From CAG-632 sp963626805 (GTDB lineage: Bacteria > Bacillota > Clostridia > Lachnospirales > Lachnospiraceae), in contig CAVFXS010000048.1 in NCBI GenBank assembly GCA_963626805.1, positions 1-44,257 of the forward strand: a DNA stretch of 44,257 nucleotides. The letters are read 5' to 3'. Every line of letters begins with the position of its first letter. The stretch's first letter is position 1. A program made the position numbers and the translations under genes. Below, piece after piece: positions 7,644 through 16,449 of the stretch. The notes beneath the pieces were generated by a model, which was not told where the DNA came from, made no database searches, and saw nothing but the letters and a program-made list of their open reading frames with translations.

Positions 7644-7681
7644 GTAAGAGTAGCAAGGGAAAAGCAGGAAAGGAGAACTTC

Positions 7682-7810
7682 ATGGAGGACAATATGACAA
7701 AAGCGGATTTAATCGCGATGCTTGTTTCGATTCGAGAAGTTGCCAGAAACAACGGAGAATCAAAGACAGTAGAACATATTGATAAGATTCTAACAGAAGT
7801 TAGAAAGTAA
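7682..7810 (+). CDS. Small protein, first gene of the early operon
   Basis: A 42-aa frame starts at ATG 7682 with AAGGAG six bases upstream and begins MEDNMTKADLIAMLVSIREV. It is charged and probably helical, with no membrane segment. It is the first product of the rightward promoter. Function is not recognised; early position suggests a regulator or anti-repressor. Confidence 0.6.
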   Translation: MEDNMTKADLIAMLVSIREVARNNGESKTVEHIDKILTEVRK

Positions 7811-7831
7811 CACGAATTAAGGCACCCACAA

Positions 7832-7865
7832 GGGGCGGATACCTAAATATCCTGCTAACCGCCCC
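7832..7865 (+). other. GC-rich hairpin between early genes
   Basis: GGGGCGG (7832-7838) pairs with CCGCCCC (7859-7865) around a 20-base loop. No T-run follows, so it is not a simple terminator. It may pause transcription or stabilise RNA between the first early gene and the Cro-like gene. Confidence 0.35.
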
Positions 7866-7926
7866 AAGTGTTACTTTGAATATAGCAGTATCATAACCAA
7901 AAGTCAATGGAAGGAGTGAGAGAAGA

Positions 7927-8148
7927 GTGGAAAAGTTACAGATCAGTCTGGCGGCCGCTAGGGTGAACGCTGGATTAACACAGGCGGATGTGGCTAAAAA
8001 GTTAGGAGTGAGCCGACAAACAATTATCAATTGGGAGCTGGGAAAAATTGCATCTTTAGGTATACCGGAAATGAAAATGCTCAGCGATATATACGGTATT
8101 CCACAAGACAATATTTTTTTACCTGTGAACTCTACAAAAAGTAGATAA
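7927..8148 (+). CDS. Cro-like XRE regulator
   Basis: A 73-aa protein that is almost entirely one helix-turn-helix domain (LTQADVAKKLGVSRQTIINWE at about 17-37). The position downstream of the early promoter and opposite the repressor fits a Cro role. The start is GTG 7927, with AAGGAG ten bases upstream. The last codons (encoding NSTKSR) contain a perfect copy of the operator palindrome, so the gene's own end is a binding site. Confidence 0.82.
   Translation: MEKLQISLAAARVNAGLTQADVAKKLGVSRQTIINWELGKIASLGIPEMKMLSDIYGIPQDNIFLPVNSTKSR
8132..8144. promoter_or_regulatory. Operator O4 inside the Cro-like gene
   Basis: CTACAAAAAGTAG here is identical to O3 at 7622-7634. It lies about 500 bp away, at the 3' end of the cro-like gene. 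This spacing would permit DNA looping by the repressor or a roadblock to elongation. Both are inferences. Confidence 0.6.
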
Positions 8149-8217
8149 AACAAAGAAAGGAAACATATATCGTGAGGTTACCTACCCCTTGAATTATTAA
8201 GAAAGGAGGGAGAGTAC

Positions 8218-8571
8218 ATGGGAACGACAATTAAACTCTATGCGATGTCTGATATTAAATTGATCAGAACCAAAAAGGAATTACAGGAGATGTACGGAAT
8301 GTCAATTCGTACGATCGATAAACGTATTGCTGAAATCAGGCAGGAAATGCTTCCAGGAGGCAGATATGAAGGCCTGCAGTATGTGATCGGCGGAAATGGA
8401 AAGTATCTGCAGGTCAATTATCTTGTTTGGGTGGATCACGAAATGATGCGTGAGAGATTGACTCAAAAGAATTTGAGAAAGAATCTGCCGCCGTATAACC
8501 CGGCAAAGGTAGCACAAGAGCTGGCGATATATGCAGATAAAGAGCTGGCATTAGAAGGCATGAGAGGATAA
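8218..8571 (+). CDS. Phage HTH protein, possible regulator
   Basis: A 117-aa protein with a likely helix-turn-helix near residues 18-40 (KKELQEMYGMSIRTIDKRIAE) and a basic C-terminal half. AAGGAGG precedes ATG 8218. Position in the early operon suggests a DNA-binding regulator or an excisionase-like factor. The family is not recognised. Confidence 0.65.
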   Translation: MGTTIKLYAMSDIKLIRTKKELQEMYGMSIRTIDKRIAEIRQEMLPGGRYEGLQYVIGGNGKYLQVNYLVWVDHEMMRERLTQKNLRKNLPPYNPAKVAQELAIYADKELALEGMRG

Positions 8572-8589
8572 ATAAGGAGGAAGAAAGAA

Positions 8590-8895
8590 ATGATTCATGT
8601 TGAAAATAGTAATACACGTATGGAGGGATCTCCGCTGCAACTTCTGTCAGAAGCTGCAATGGCATTTACATCTGCTGCAAATAGCTTCTTTGAAGTATCG
8701 AAGGAGATTGAGGATACGGAAGAAAAAGCAAAGAAAGTGACAGAAAGTATGTTGATTGCACTATTTGCCGAGATACTCGAGATAGCATTTGATAAGAATT
8801 TAAATGAAAGTTGTAGCACATTTGAGATTAAACAGAGAGAATGCGAGGAGGAGCCATGCGAGGAAGAAGAGAAAAGCGACGTACCAGAATTATAA
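8590..8895 (+). CDS. Acidic phage protein of unknown function
   Basis: A 101-aa protein with a helical, alanine-rich middle (about 15-75) and an acidic Cys-containing tail (CEEEPCEEEEKSDVPEL). AAGGAGG lies nine bases before ATG 8590. No family is recognised. It overlaps the next gene by 40 bases, so the two are translated from one mRNA. Confidence 0.6.
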   Translation: MIHVENSNTRMEGSPLQLLSEAAMAFTSAANSFFEVSKEIEDTEEKAKKVTESMLIALFAEILEIAFDKNLNESCSTFEIKQRECEEEPCEEEEKSDVPEL

Positions 8896-9056
8896 AGCTG
8901 AGCTGCTACATAGCTGCAGTTGTGTTTCTGATATCTGCGACTGCGCTGGACAGTGCGACATGGATTCCGTTCATTTTGTGTTGTCTGGCAGTTAGTTGGC
9001 TGACACTGGTCGGAGTAGCGAATGATCCATACCGGGGAAAGGATGATAAACATTGA
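8856..9056 (+). CDS. Small two-helix membrane protein
   Basis: A 66-aa protein with a very basic N-terminus (MRGRREKRRTRI) and two hydrophobic stretches (about 15-33 and 36-52). GAGGAGGAG just before ATG 8856 sets the start, in preference to the ATG at 8841. It overlaps its upstream neighbour in another frame. Early-region phage membrane proteins can act in superinfection exclusion, but nothing here shows that. Confidence 0.5.
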   Translation: MRGRREKRRTRIIKLSCYIAAVVFLISATALDSATWIPFILCCLAVSWLTLVGVANDPYRGKDDKH

Positions 9057-9223
9057 AGCGGAGATATTATTATAATACATGCTCTTTGTGTGGAGCAAAT
9101 TTAGATCCGGGAGAAAGCTGTGATTGTCAGAGAGAAAAAGAAAGAGTATCCAAGGAATTGCGACCTTCCAAGGATACTCAAAGCAACATATTTCTATTCA
9201 AATATAGCACAGTCGGGAGCTGA
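9053..9223 (+). CDS. Small Cys-rich phage protein
   Basis: A 56-aa frame starting at TTG 9053, with AAAGGA nine bases upstream; it overlaps the previous stop codon. The start KRRYYYNTCSLCGANLDP continues with ESCDC, so a C-x-x-C plus C-x-C pair could bind zinc. Similar short proteins are frequent beside recombination genes in Firmicutes phages (from memory). Function unknown. Confidence 0.55.
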   Translation: MKRRYYYNTCSLCGANLDPGESCDCQREKERVSKELRPSKDTQSNIFLFKYSTVGS

Positions 9224-9228
9224 AAGCA

Positions 9229-9876
9229 ATGATTGAAATGAAAGTACTTGCAAGCCGGGAAGAATGGCTGGCTAACCGTAAGAGAATAGGTGGAAGTGAT
9301 GCGGCTGCAATTATTGGTAAAAATCCATACAGAAGCAATGTGGATTTATGGAAGATAAAAACAGAACAGATGGAAGCGGAGGATATCAGCCAGAAACCGT
9401 ATGTATTATACGGAACTTTGGCAGAACCGCATATCCGGGCATTATTTGCCCTGGATTATCAGGAATATAAGGTTGGATATCAGGAAAACAATATGTTTTT
9501 CAATTCTGACTATCCATTTGCGCATGCCAGCCTTGATGGATGGCTGACAGAGATAGCAACCGGTCGGAATGGAATCCTGGAAATTAAGACTACAACGATT
9601 CTGAATAGTTTACAGCAGGATAAGTGGAGAGATCAAATACCGGATAATTATTATATTCAGGTGCTTCATTACCTGATGGTAACTGGATTTGAATTTGTTG
9701 AGTTGGTAGCGCTATTAAGATATACGAATATGGATATACCGGAGCAGATCCGACACTACCATATAGAGAGGTCGGATGTAAAGGAGGATATAGAATATCT
9801 TATAGATGCAGAACGAAGATTCTGGTGGCAGGTTGAGAATAAGAAGGAACCGGCGGTTATCTTGCCGGATATATAA
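9229..9876 (+). CDS. YqaJ-family phage recombination exonuclease
   Basis: A 215-aa nuclease of the YqaJ/lambda-exonuclease fold (PD-(D/E)XK). Visible motifs are RIGGSDAAAIIG (19-30), AEPHIRA near 65, ASLDGW near 104 and the catalytic ILEIKTT near 121. It should resect double-stranded ends to give 3' overhangs for the RecT annealase encoded two genes downstream, with SSB further on. The start at ATG 9229 has GGGAGC eight bases upstream. Confidence 0.9.
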   Translation: MIEMKVLASREEWLANRKRIGGSDAAAIIGKNPYRSNVDLWKIKTEQMEAEDISQKPYVLYGTLAEPHIRALFALDYQEYKVGYQENNMFFNSDYPFAHASLDGWLTEIATGRNGILEIKTTTILNSLQQDKWRDQIPDNYYIQVLHYLMVTGFEFVELVALLRYTNMDIPEQIRHYHIERSDVKEDIEYLIDAERRFWWQVENKKEPAVILPDI

Positions 9877-9888
9877 GGAGGATACAGG

Positions 9889-10722
9889 ATGGAATTAAGA
9901 ATTGAACCGGTTACAATGCCGGAGGTTATTGAATTTAACTTTGAAGAACTGAAGGAACAGGTAACAAAGAAAGTTGCAATGTATAAGAAGCTGGTTTACA
10001 CAGATGACCAGGTAAAGGAAGCAAAAGCAGACAGAGCGGCACTGAATAAGTTTGTAAAGAGTTTGTCTGATGAGCGAATCCGTGTGAAGAAGCAGTGCTT
10101 AAAGCCTTATGAAGAGTTTGAATCAAAGATTAATGAGCTGACTGCTATCGTTAATGAGCCGATTCAGCTTATTGATAAACAGGTGAAAGAGTACGAAGAG
10201 AAACAGAAGGCGGAGAAGTTAGAGAGTATTAAGGAGTTATTCGTAACAATCGGATTTCAGAGTTTTGTAAAACTGGAGAATATCTTTGATCAGAAGTGGC
10301 TGAATGCCGGGACAAGCATGAAAAAGATTGAAGATTTTATGAATGAAAAAAAGTTCCAGATTGGGAATGATGTTCTGGCAATCAACAGACTGCCAGAGTT
10401 TTCGTTTGAAGCAATGGAAACGTATAAGCAGACTCTTGATCTGTCAAAAGCAATCCAGGAAGGCCAGAGGCTTGCTGATATAGCGAAGAGGAAGGCAGAG
10501 CATGAGGCAGAACTGGCACAGCAGCAGGCAGAACGTAAAGTTGTAGAACAGTCGGCAGATCAGAAACGGGATGCAGAGGCACCACAGCAGTCAGGTGTGG
10601 TGCAGGTTGATCAGAAACAGGATAAGCAGTGGATACGTTTTGCAGCATTATTATCTACTGAAGATGCAATTGCCCTTAAGGCATTCTTTACATCACATAA
10701 TATTGAATTTAAGGCTATATAA
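9889..10722 (+). CDS. DUF1351 phage protein
   Basis: A 277-aa, highly charged protein dominated by predicted coiled coil (about 45-125 and 185-225, with EHEAELAQQQAERK). The N-terminus EPVTMPEVIEFNFEELK and the layout between a YqaJ exonuclease and RecT match DUF1351, a recombination-module protein of unknown biochemical role. AAGGAGG precedes the ATG. A partner or scaffold role for the exonuclease/annealase pair is inferred from context. Confidence 0.8.
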   Translation: MELRIEPVTMPEVIEFNFEELKEQVTKKVAMYKKLVYTDDQVKEAKADRAALNKFVKSLSDERIRVKKQCLKPYEEFESKINELTAIVNEPIQLIDKQVKEYEEKQKAEKLESIKELFVTIGFQSFVKLENIFDQKWLNAGTSMKKIEDFMNEKKFQIGNDVLAINRLPEFSFEAMETYKQTLDLSKAIQEGQRLADIAKRKAEHEAELAQQQAERKVVEQSADQKRDAEAPQQSGVVQVDQKQDKQWIRFAALLSTEDAIALKAFFTSHNIEFKAI

Positions 10723-10742
10723 GCGAAAGGAGATAAGGAAAT

Positions 10743-11612
10743 ATGGCAGTACAGAATAGTTTAACAACAAAGAAAGCAGGACTGACCGCATATCTGACAC
10801 AGGATGCAGTTAAGAAACAGATTAACAGTGTGATCGGTGGAAAAGATGGTCAGCGGTTTATATCAGCAATTATATCAGCAGTTAATACGAATCCTACACT
10901 TCAGGAATGTACCAATCAGAGTATTCTGTCCGGAGCATTGCTTGGAGAATCACTGAAACTTTCACCATCCCCACAGTTAGGACATTATTATCTGGTTCCA
11001 TTCAATGATAAGAATAAAGGCAAGGTAGCGCAGTTCCAGCTGGGATACAAAGGTTATATTCAGCTTGCTATCCGTTCCGGTCAGTATAAAAAGCTGAATG
11101 TTATGGCTATCAAAGAAGGTGAACTGGAATATTTTGATCCGCTGAATGAGGATATTAAAATCAACCTCATGGTTGAAGACTGGAATGCGAGAGAACAGGC
11201 TGAAACGGTTGGCTATTATGCATTTTTTGAACTGACAAACGGATTCAGAAAGGCTATCTACTGGAGTAAGGAGCAGATGGAAGCACACGCGATGAAATAT
11301 TCCAAAGGGTATCAGGCAAAGAAAGGATATACTTTCTGGGAAAAAGACTTTGATGGAATGGCATACAAAACGATGCTTCGTCAGCTGATCAGTAAGTGGG
11401 GAATCATGAGCATTGAGATGATGTCGGCAATGGACTCGGATATGGCAGTTATTAATGACGATGGAACAAAGGATTATGTGGATACGGAAGTCGTTGACGT
11501 AGATCCGATGCCACAAACCGTACCGGATCATCCAGAGCAGGAAGATGAGCCACAGCAGGCAGCAGAACAGCCATCTGTGATGAATGATCCTGGTGCTGCA
11601 TTATTTGGTTAA
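10743..11612 (+). CDS. recT: RecT-family single-strand annealing protein
   Basis: A 289-aa RecT homologue that would anneal complementary single strands and promote strand exchange in phage recombination. The conserved core is clear: LQECTNQSILSGALLGESL, LGHYYLVPFND, FQLGYKGYIQLAIRSGQY and YKTMLRQLISKWG. The C-terminal 50 residues are acidic and low in complexity. AAGGAG lies upstream of ATG 10743, and the gene sits in one operon with YqaJ, DUF1351 and SSB. Confidence 0.95.
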   Translation: MAVQNSLTTKKAGLTAYLTQDAVKKQINSVIGGKDGQRFISAIISAVNTNPTLQECTNQSILSGALLGESLKLSPSPQLGHYYLVPFNDKNKGKVAQFQLGYKGYIQLAIRSGQYKKLNVMAIKEGELEYFDPLNEDIKINLMVEDWNAREQAETVGYYAFFELTNGFRKAIYWSKEQMEAHAMKYSKGYQAKKGYTFWEKDFDGMAYKTMLRQLISKWGIMSIEMMSAMDSDMAVINDDGTKDYVDTEVVDVDPMPQTVPDHPEQEDEPQQAAEQPSVMNDPGAALFG

Positions 11613-11619
11613 AAATTAT

Positions 11620-11645
11620 GTGCCGGGTTCCTTGGAGTCCGGCAC
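11620..11645 (+). other. Hairpin in the ssb leader
   Basis: GTGCCGG (11620-11626) pairs perfectly with CCGGCAC (11639-11645) around a 12-base loop. No T-run follows. It lies in the gap between recT and ssb and may mark RNA processing or partial attenuation. Confidence 0.35.
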
Positions 11646-11663
11646 AGGAAAGGATATAAATGC

Positions 11664-12110
11664 ATGAATAAAGTAATCATGATGGGACGACTGACCAGAG
11701 ATCCGGAGGTTCGTTGCTCTCAGGGTGAAAGTCAGACATCCATTGCGAGATTCTCACTTGCAGTAAGTAGAAGATGGAAGAGGGAAGGCGAATCGGACGC
11801 AGACTTTTTTAATTGTACCGTGTTTGGCAGACAGGCTGATTTTGTTGAGAAGTATTTAAGACAGGGAACCAAGGTAATTGTAACTGGTCGTATACAGAAT
11901 GACAATTATACAAATAAGGACGGACAGAAGGTTTATTCTGTACAGATTATTGTAGATGAAATCGAATTTGCCGAGAGTAAGAATGCTGCAGCAGCAAACG
12001 GTGCCGCACCGGCATATCAGGCAGGCTCCCAGCCGGCACCAGGTCCGGTCACAGAGGATGGCTTTATGCGCATTCCGGACGGCGCCGAAGCAGATCTTCC
12101 GTTCAACTAG
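11664..12110 (+). CDS. ssb: Phage single-stranded DNA-binding protein
   Basis: A 148-aa SSB with the OB fold in residues 1-105 (MNKVIMMGRLTRDPEVR, FFNCTVFGRQADFVEKYL, GTKVIVTGRIQ). A flexible Ala/Pro-rich linker is followed by the acidic tip ending EADLPFN, close to the usual DDDLPF-type tail that recruits partner proteins. It protects single strands during phage replication and RecT recombination. Confidence 0.95.
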   Translation: MNKVIMMGRLTRDPEVRCSQGESQTSIARFSLAVSRRWKREGESDADFFNCTVFGRQADFVEKYLRQGTKVIVTGRIQNDNYTNKDGQKVYSVQIIVDEIEFAESKNAAAANGAAPAYQAGSQPAPGPVTEDGFMRIPDGAEADLPFN

Positions 12111-12121
12111 GGGTAATTGAT

Positions 12122-12480
12122 ATGAGAAAATATCGAAACCATAAAACTACACTGGATGGAATACCATTTGACAGTAGAAAGGAAGCAAAACGATATGCTG
12201 AACTTCGAATGATGGAAAAGGCAGGGCTGATCAAAAATCTGCAGATGCAGGTTAAATATGTATTGATACCAGAACAGAGGGAACCTGATACGGTAGGGCC
12301 AGGGGCGGCATACATAAAGGTCGGCTGATTGAAAGGGAATGTGCGTATATAGCGGATTTCGTATACGAAGAGAACGGGAAAACAGTAGTTGAGGATACAA
12401 AAGGCTTTAGAACAAAGGATTACATAATCAAGCGGAAATTAATGCTTGAGCGGTATGGTATCCGGATTAATGAAATATAG
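12122..12480 (+). pseudogene. DUF1064 nuclease gene broken by a -1 frameshift
   Basis: The frame from ATG 12122 begins MRKYRNHKTTLDGIPFDSRKEA, a clear DUF1064 start, but stops at 12328 after 68 residues. The rest of the family sequence continues in the -1 frame from about 12303 to the TAG at 12478-12480 (GRLIERECAYIADFVYEE, then VVEDTKGFRTKDY, the PD-(D/E)XK-like core). Adding one base near 12299 would restore a protein of about 119 aa. DUF1064 proteins are phage nucleases thought to act as resolvase-like enzymes. It may be an inactivating mutation, a sequencing error or, less likely, programmed frameshifting. Confidence 0.75.
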
Positions 12481-12489
12481 GAGGTAGAT

Positions 12490-13395
12490 ATGGCGGGTAG
12501 ACAGAACAAAGTCGGACTTGACTACTTTGATCTGGACTGCCACATGGACGATAAGATTAAACTGATTGAAGCTGAATATGGATTAAAGGGATTTGCTATA
12601 GTCGTCAAACTGTACCAGAGCATATATGCGGGGTTTGGTTACTACTGTGAATGGACACCCGATACAGCACTTCTTTGGGCGATGCAGCTCGGCATTTCCC
12701 ATGGCGGTGACTTTGGAAAACTTGATAATGCGGATGAGTCTTCATTACCCGGTTTCCCCAAAAACTTAATAACGAATGTGGTATCAGCTTCAATCCGCAG
12801 GGGCATTTTTTCAGAACAACTTTTCAATAAATATCATATCCTTACATCGTCAGGGATACAGAAACGATATTTGAACGCAACATCCAAGCGTGAAAAAGTT
12901 GAAATGAAAAAAGAGTACCTTTTAATAAGTATACCCGAAAATCGGTCTAATGTGGTCATAAATTCAATTTCTGACGGAAGAAATTCAATTAATGTATCCG
13001 GAAATGAACAGAGTAGAGAAGAGAAGAGTAGAGTAGAGAAATATAATAAGGCGCGTGACCGCACATATTATTCAAACGAAGCTCTTAATCAGGCATTCAG
13101 TGATTATGTTGCAATGAGGAAGTCTATCAAGAAACCTATGACTGACAGAGCTATTGAATTAGCAAAGGGAAAATTAAAGACACTTGCCGGAAATGATGAT
13201 CAGCTGGCAATCAGGATTCTTAATCAATCGGTAATGAATAGCTGGCTTGGTCTTTTCCCGATTAAGGACCAGAAGCAGAAACAGAATACATTTAATAATT
13301 TTGAACAGAGATCCTATAGCAGTCAGGAGCTTGATGATTATTTTATCAATGAGGTTCAGAACCTCGCAGGAGGTGGCAATAATGACAGATTATGA
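12490..13395 (+). CDS. Phage replication initiator, Lin1244/Lin1753 (DUF4373) N-terminal domain
   Basis: A 301-aa protein whose first 100 residues (GLDYFDLDCHMDDKIKLIEAEYGLKGFAIVVKLYQSIY) match the winged-helix N-terminal domain of phage replisome organisers. The C-terminal part (about 185-265) is helical and DnaD-like. It probably binds the phage origin and recruits host helicase. The middle is a low-complexity linker with SREEKSRVEK from a purine-rich run. AGGAGG precedes ATG 12490. Confidence 0.75.
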   Translation: MAGRQNKVGLDYFDLDCHMDDKIKLIEAEYGLKGFAIVVKLYQSIYAGFGYYCEWTPDTALLWAMQLGISHGGDFGKLDNADESSLPGFPKNLITNVVSASIRRGIFSEQLFNKYHILTSSGIQKRYLNATSKREKVEMKKEYLLISIPENRSNVVINSISDGRNSINVSGNEQSREEKSRVEKYNKARDRTYYSNEALNQAFSDYVAMRKSIKKPMTDRAIELAKGKLKTLAGNDDQLAIRILNQSVMNSWLGLFPIKDQKQKQNTFNNFEQRSYSSQELDDYFINEVQNLAGGGNNDRL

Positions 13396-13879
13396 ATGGT
13401 ATAAATCAATAGGAATCTGTGTTCAGTGCAAAAAAGAAAAAGCAGCACCTCATCGTGTTAGATGTGAAGTATGTTTGGAACAGAATCTTTCAACGCAGGA
13501 AAGCCGTAGGCGTGTTGGGACTTATAAAAGAGCAGATCGACGGTCGTATAATAAAACCCTTCGAGAACGAAGAAAGGCGGCAGGCTTGTGTATCGATTGT
13601 GGAAGACCAATCTGCAGCAATAGTAAATGTTATTGTGTTGAGTGCAGGATTAAAAACCAGAAGAGAAATGAAAGAAGGAGAGATGGCCTTAACAGATCGG
13701 AGAGAAAACTGTATGGATTGTGTTACATATGCGGAAAGGAAGCTTTACCTGGCAAGGCAGTGTGCAAGGAACACTATGATACTTTGGTGAGAAATCTGGA
13801 AACTGCCGGTAATTCAGATAAAACTATTGAACGAAGAAAGCAGATCAGGAAACAGAATCGGTTGATATTTAATAATTAA
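13382..13879 (+). CDS. Zinc-finger-like phage protein with repeated CxxC pairs
   Basis: A 165-aa basic protein with three similar Cys modules: CVQCKKEK...CEVC (about 13-32), CIDCGRPIC...CVEC (about 71-88) and CYICGKEA...CKEH (about 113-129). These would bind zinc and perhaps nucleic acid. ATG 13382 has AGGAGGTGG upstream and overlaps the end of the replication gene by 14 bases. Such proteins recur near helicase genes in Firmicutes phages (from memory). The biochemical role is unknown. Confidence 0.65.
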   Translation: MTDYEWYKSIGICVQCKKEKAAPHRVRCEVCLEQNLSTQESRRRVGTYKRADRRSYNKTLRERRKAAGLCIDCGRPICSNSKCYCVECRIKNQKRNERRRDGLNRSERKLYGLCYICGKEALPGKAVCKEHYDTLVRNLETAGNSDKTIERRKQIRKQNRLIFNN

Positions 13880-13935
13880 CGGAAAGGAGTCGGAACTCTG
13901 GCCAGAGTGAAGCATATGCGGTTCCTTTCGGAGAC

Positions 13936-16449
13936 ATGGAATATTTAGAATTTTTGAAAACGAAAATCGAAGTCGCTAAGGATAGCGGTTTTCAGATTGA
14001 CAAAGATAAGTTGAATCCGGCACTGAATCCACATCAGAAGGATGCAGTAGCCTGGGCGTTAAAGGGTGGCAGAAGGGCGCTGTTTGAATCATTTGGACTT
14101 GGTAAGACGGTGCAGGAAATAGAATTTTGCCATCAGGCAGCAGAGTATACCGGCGAAAGAGCATTGATCGTACTTCCACTTGGAGTAAAACAGGAGTTTA
14201 CCAGAGATGCTGTGGAACTTCTGGGGTATGAGAAGCCGGAGTATTGCAGGACAATGGATGAGGTAAAGGCATCAAAAAGTCAGATTGTAATCACAAATTA
14301 CGAAAGGGTACGGGATGGTGATATTCGACCGGATTACTTTACGGCTACATCACTGGATGAAGCCTCGGTGCTTCGCTCATTCGGATCGAAGACATATCAG
14401 GAATTTCTTGAGAAGTTTAAGGGAGTTCCGTATAAACTGGTTGCGACAGCAACACCTTCGCCGAATAAGTACAAGGAACTGATTCATTATGCCGGCTATC
14501 TGGAGGTAATGGATACAGGGCAGGCATTAACAAGGTTCTTTCAGAGAGATAGCACAAAAGCAAACAATCTGACCTTATACCCGAACCAGGAGGATGAGTT
14601 CTGGCTATGGGTATCCAGCTGGGCATTATTTATTACAAAGCCATCAGATCTCAATCAGGATTATTCAGATAAAGGCTATGAGTTACCGGAACTGGTTGTG
14701 CAATGGCATGAGATACCGATTCACTACGGGGATGCGGTTGATAAAGATGGCCAGATGGAACTCTTTACAAATGCAGCAGTAGGATTGAAAGAGGCTGCAA
14801 AGATCAAGCGTGAGAGCATTGATCAGCGTGTTGCAAAAATGGTTGAAATTATTGCAGAACATCCGGATGATCATTATTTGCTCTGGCATGATCAGGAGAA
14901 GGAGCGCCTGGCAATCAAAGAAGCTTTACCGGATGTGGTAGATATTTATGGATCCATGGATTATGAGGAACGTGAAAAACGTGTGATTGATTTCTCGGAA
15001 GGCAGAACGAGATTATTTGCAACAAAGAAATCGATATCCGGATCCGGATGTAATTTCCAGCGATTCTGCCATAGAGAAATCTTCTTAGGGATTGATTATG
15101 AATTTAATGATTTCATTCAGGCCATTCACAGATGTTACAGGTTTCTGCAGAGTCAGCCGGTAGTGATCGACATCATTTACATGGAGAATGAACGGGATAT
15201 CCGCAAGGTACTGGAAGAAAAGTGGAAAAATCATAACCACATGGTACAGAAGATGGTGGATATCGTAAAGAAATATGGATTATCAAATGCAAACATAGCA
15301 GAACGATTAGAAAGGAAAATGGGGGTGGAAACCGTGAGAGTAGAAGGAAACAACTGGACAGCTGTGCATGATGATTGTGTGGAAGAGGTACGAAGAATGG
15401 AGAGTAACAGTGTTGATCTGATTCACACATCCATTCCTTTCGGGAATCATTATGAATACAGTGCCAATTATAACGACTTTGGGCACAACAAAGATACGGA
15501 TAGCTTCTTTGAACAGATGGACTTCTTAACTCCGGAATTGCTCCGGGTGTTGAAACCGGGAAGAGTTGCAGCTGTGCATGTGAAGGACCGGATTCTGTTC
15601 GGAAATGCGACCGGAACCGGGATGCCTACGGTTGAGCCTTTTCATGCGTGCTGTATTGAACATTACATGAAACATGGGTTTCAGTATTTCGGTATGATTA
15701 CGGTTGTAACGGATGTGGTCAGAGAGAACAATCAGACATACCGTCTCGGGTGGACAGAACAGTGCAAGGATGGTTCCAAGATGGGTGTTGGCTGTCCGGA
15801 ATATATCCTGTTGTTTCGAAAGCTTCCGACTGACAGATCTAAGGCATATGCGGATGATCCGGTAGTAAAGGATAAAGCAGAGTACACAAGAGGACAATGG
15901 CAGCTGGATGCGCACGGATACTGGAGAAGCTCCGGAGATCGCCTGATCAGCAAAGAAGAACTGAAGAACGTCAGTGTTGATAAACTGCAGAAGGTCTACC
16001 GGGAATATTCAAGAAGTCACATATACAACTATGAAGAGCATGTGAAACTGGCAAATGAACTGGATGAACAGGGAAAGCTTCCGGCGGTGTTCATGGTCGT
16101 AGCTCCGGGATCCTGGAATGATCTGGAGGTATGGGATGATATTAACCGGATGAAGACACTGAATACAAATCAGAGTCGGCGAAGGGCACAGATGCACGTA
16201 TGTCCATTACAGATAGATATTGTAGAACGGATTATTAACCGGTATTCAAACAAAGGAGATCTTGTTCTGGATCCGTTTGGCGGTCTTATGACGGTACCAC
16301 GGCAGGCGCTACTAATGGGACGGAGAGGTTATGGTATAGAGCTGAATCCGGATTACTTCCGGGATGGTGTTGGATATCTGAAGGCAGCAGAGGAAGAGGT
16401 CAGTGCACCTACATTATTCGACTTTATGGATATGGGGGTGGACGCATGA
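13936..16449 (+). CDS. Fused SNF2-like helicase and DNA N4/N6 methyltransferase
   Basis: An 837-aa fusion. Residues 1-460 form a SNF2/DEAD-like ATPase with Walker A GLGKT (54-58), a DEAS box (141-144) in place of DEAH, and a late arginine-containing motif (IQAIHRCYRF). Residues 465-837 form an N4/N6 methyltransferase with the catalytic motif TSIPF (498-502), a variant of (D/S)PPY, and an AdoMet motif DPFGG (779-783) followed by GYGIELNPDYF. It probably translocates on and methylates phage DNA, shielding it from host restriction. The start ATG 13936 has only a close GGAG. It overlaps the C5 methylase gene by four bases, so the two are coupled. Confidence 0.9.
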   Translation: MEYLEFLKTKIEVAKDSGFQIDKDKLNPALNPHQKDAVAWALKGGRRALFESFGLGKTVQEIEFCHQAAEYTGERALIVLPLGVKQEFTRDAVELLGYEKPEYCRTMDEVKASKSQIVITNYERVRDGDIRPDYFTATSLDEASVLRSFGSKTYQEFLEKFKGVPYKLVATATPSPNKYKELIHYAGYLEVMDTGQALTRFFQRDSTKANNLTLYPNQEDEFWLWVSSWALFITKPSDLNQDYSDKGYELPELVVQWHEIPIHYGDAVDKDGQMELFTNAAVGLKEAAKIKRESIDQRVAKMVEIIAEHPDDHYLLWHDQEKERLAIKEALPDVVDIYGSMDYEEREKRVIDFSEGRTRLFATKKSISGSGCNFQRFCHREIFLGIDYEFNDFIQAIHRCYRFLQSQPVVIDIIYMENERDIRKVLEEKWKNHNHMVQKMVDIVKKYGLSNANIAERLERKMGVETVRVEGNNWTAVHDDCVEEVRRMESNSVDLIHTSIPFGNHYEYSANYNDFGHNKDTDSFFEQMDFLTPELLRVLKPGRVAAVHVKDRILFGNATGTGMPTVEPFHACCIEHYMKHGFQYFGMITVVTDVVRENNQTYRLGWTEQCKDGSKMGVGCPEYILLFRKLPTDRSKAYADDPVVKDKAEYTRGQWQLDAHGYWRSSGDRLISKEELKNVSVDKLQKVYREYSRSHIYNYEEHVKLANELDEQGKLPAVFMVVAPGSWNDLEVWDDINRMKTLNTNQSRRRAQMHVCPLQIDIVERIINRYSNKGDLVLDPFGGLMTVPRQALLMGRRGYGIELNPDYFRDGVGYLKAAEEEVSAPTLFDFMDMGVDA

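Noticed and set aside
10977..11531. 184-codon minus-strand frame within recT
   Set aside because: It is antisense to a clear RecT protein, with no ribosome-binding site and no recognisable motif.
13419..13790. 123-codon reading frame inside the zinc-finger-like gene
   Set aside because: It overlaps the Cys-rich frame, which has a good ribosome-binding site and conserved CxxC modules; the alternative frame has neither.
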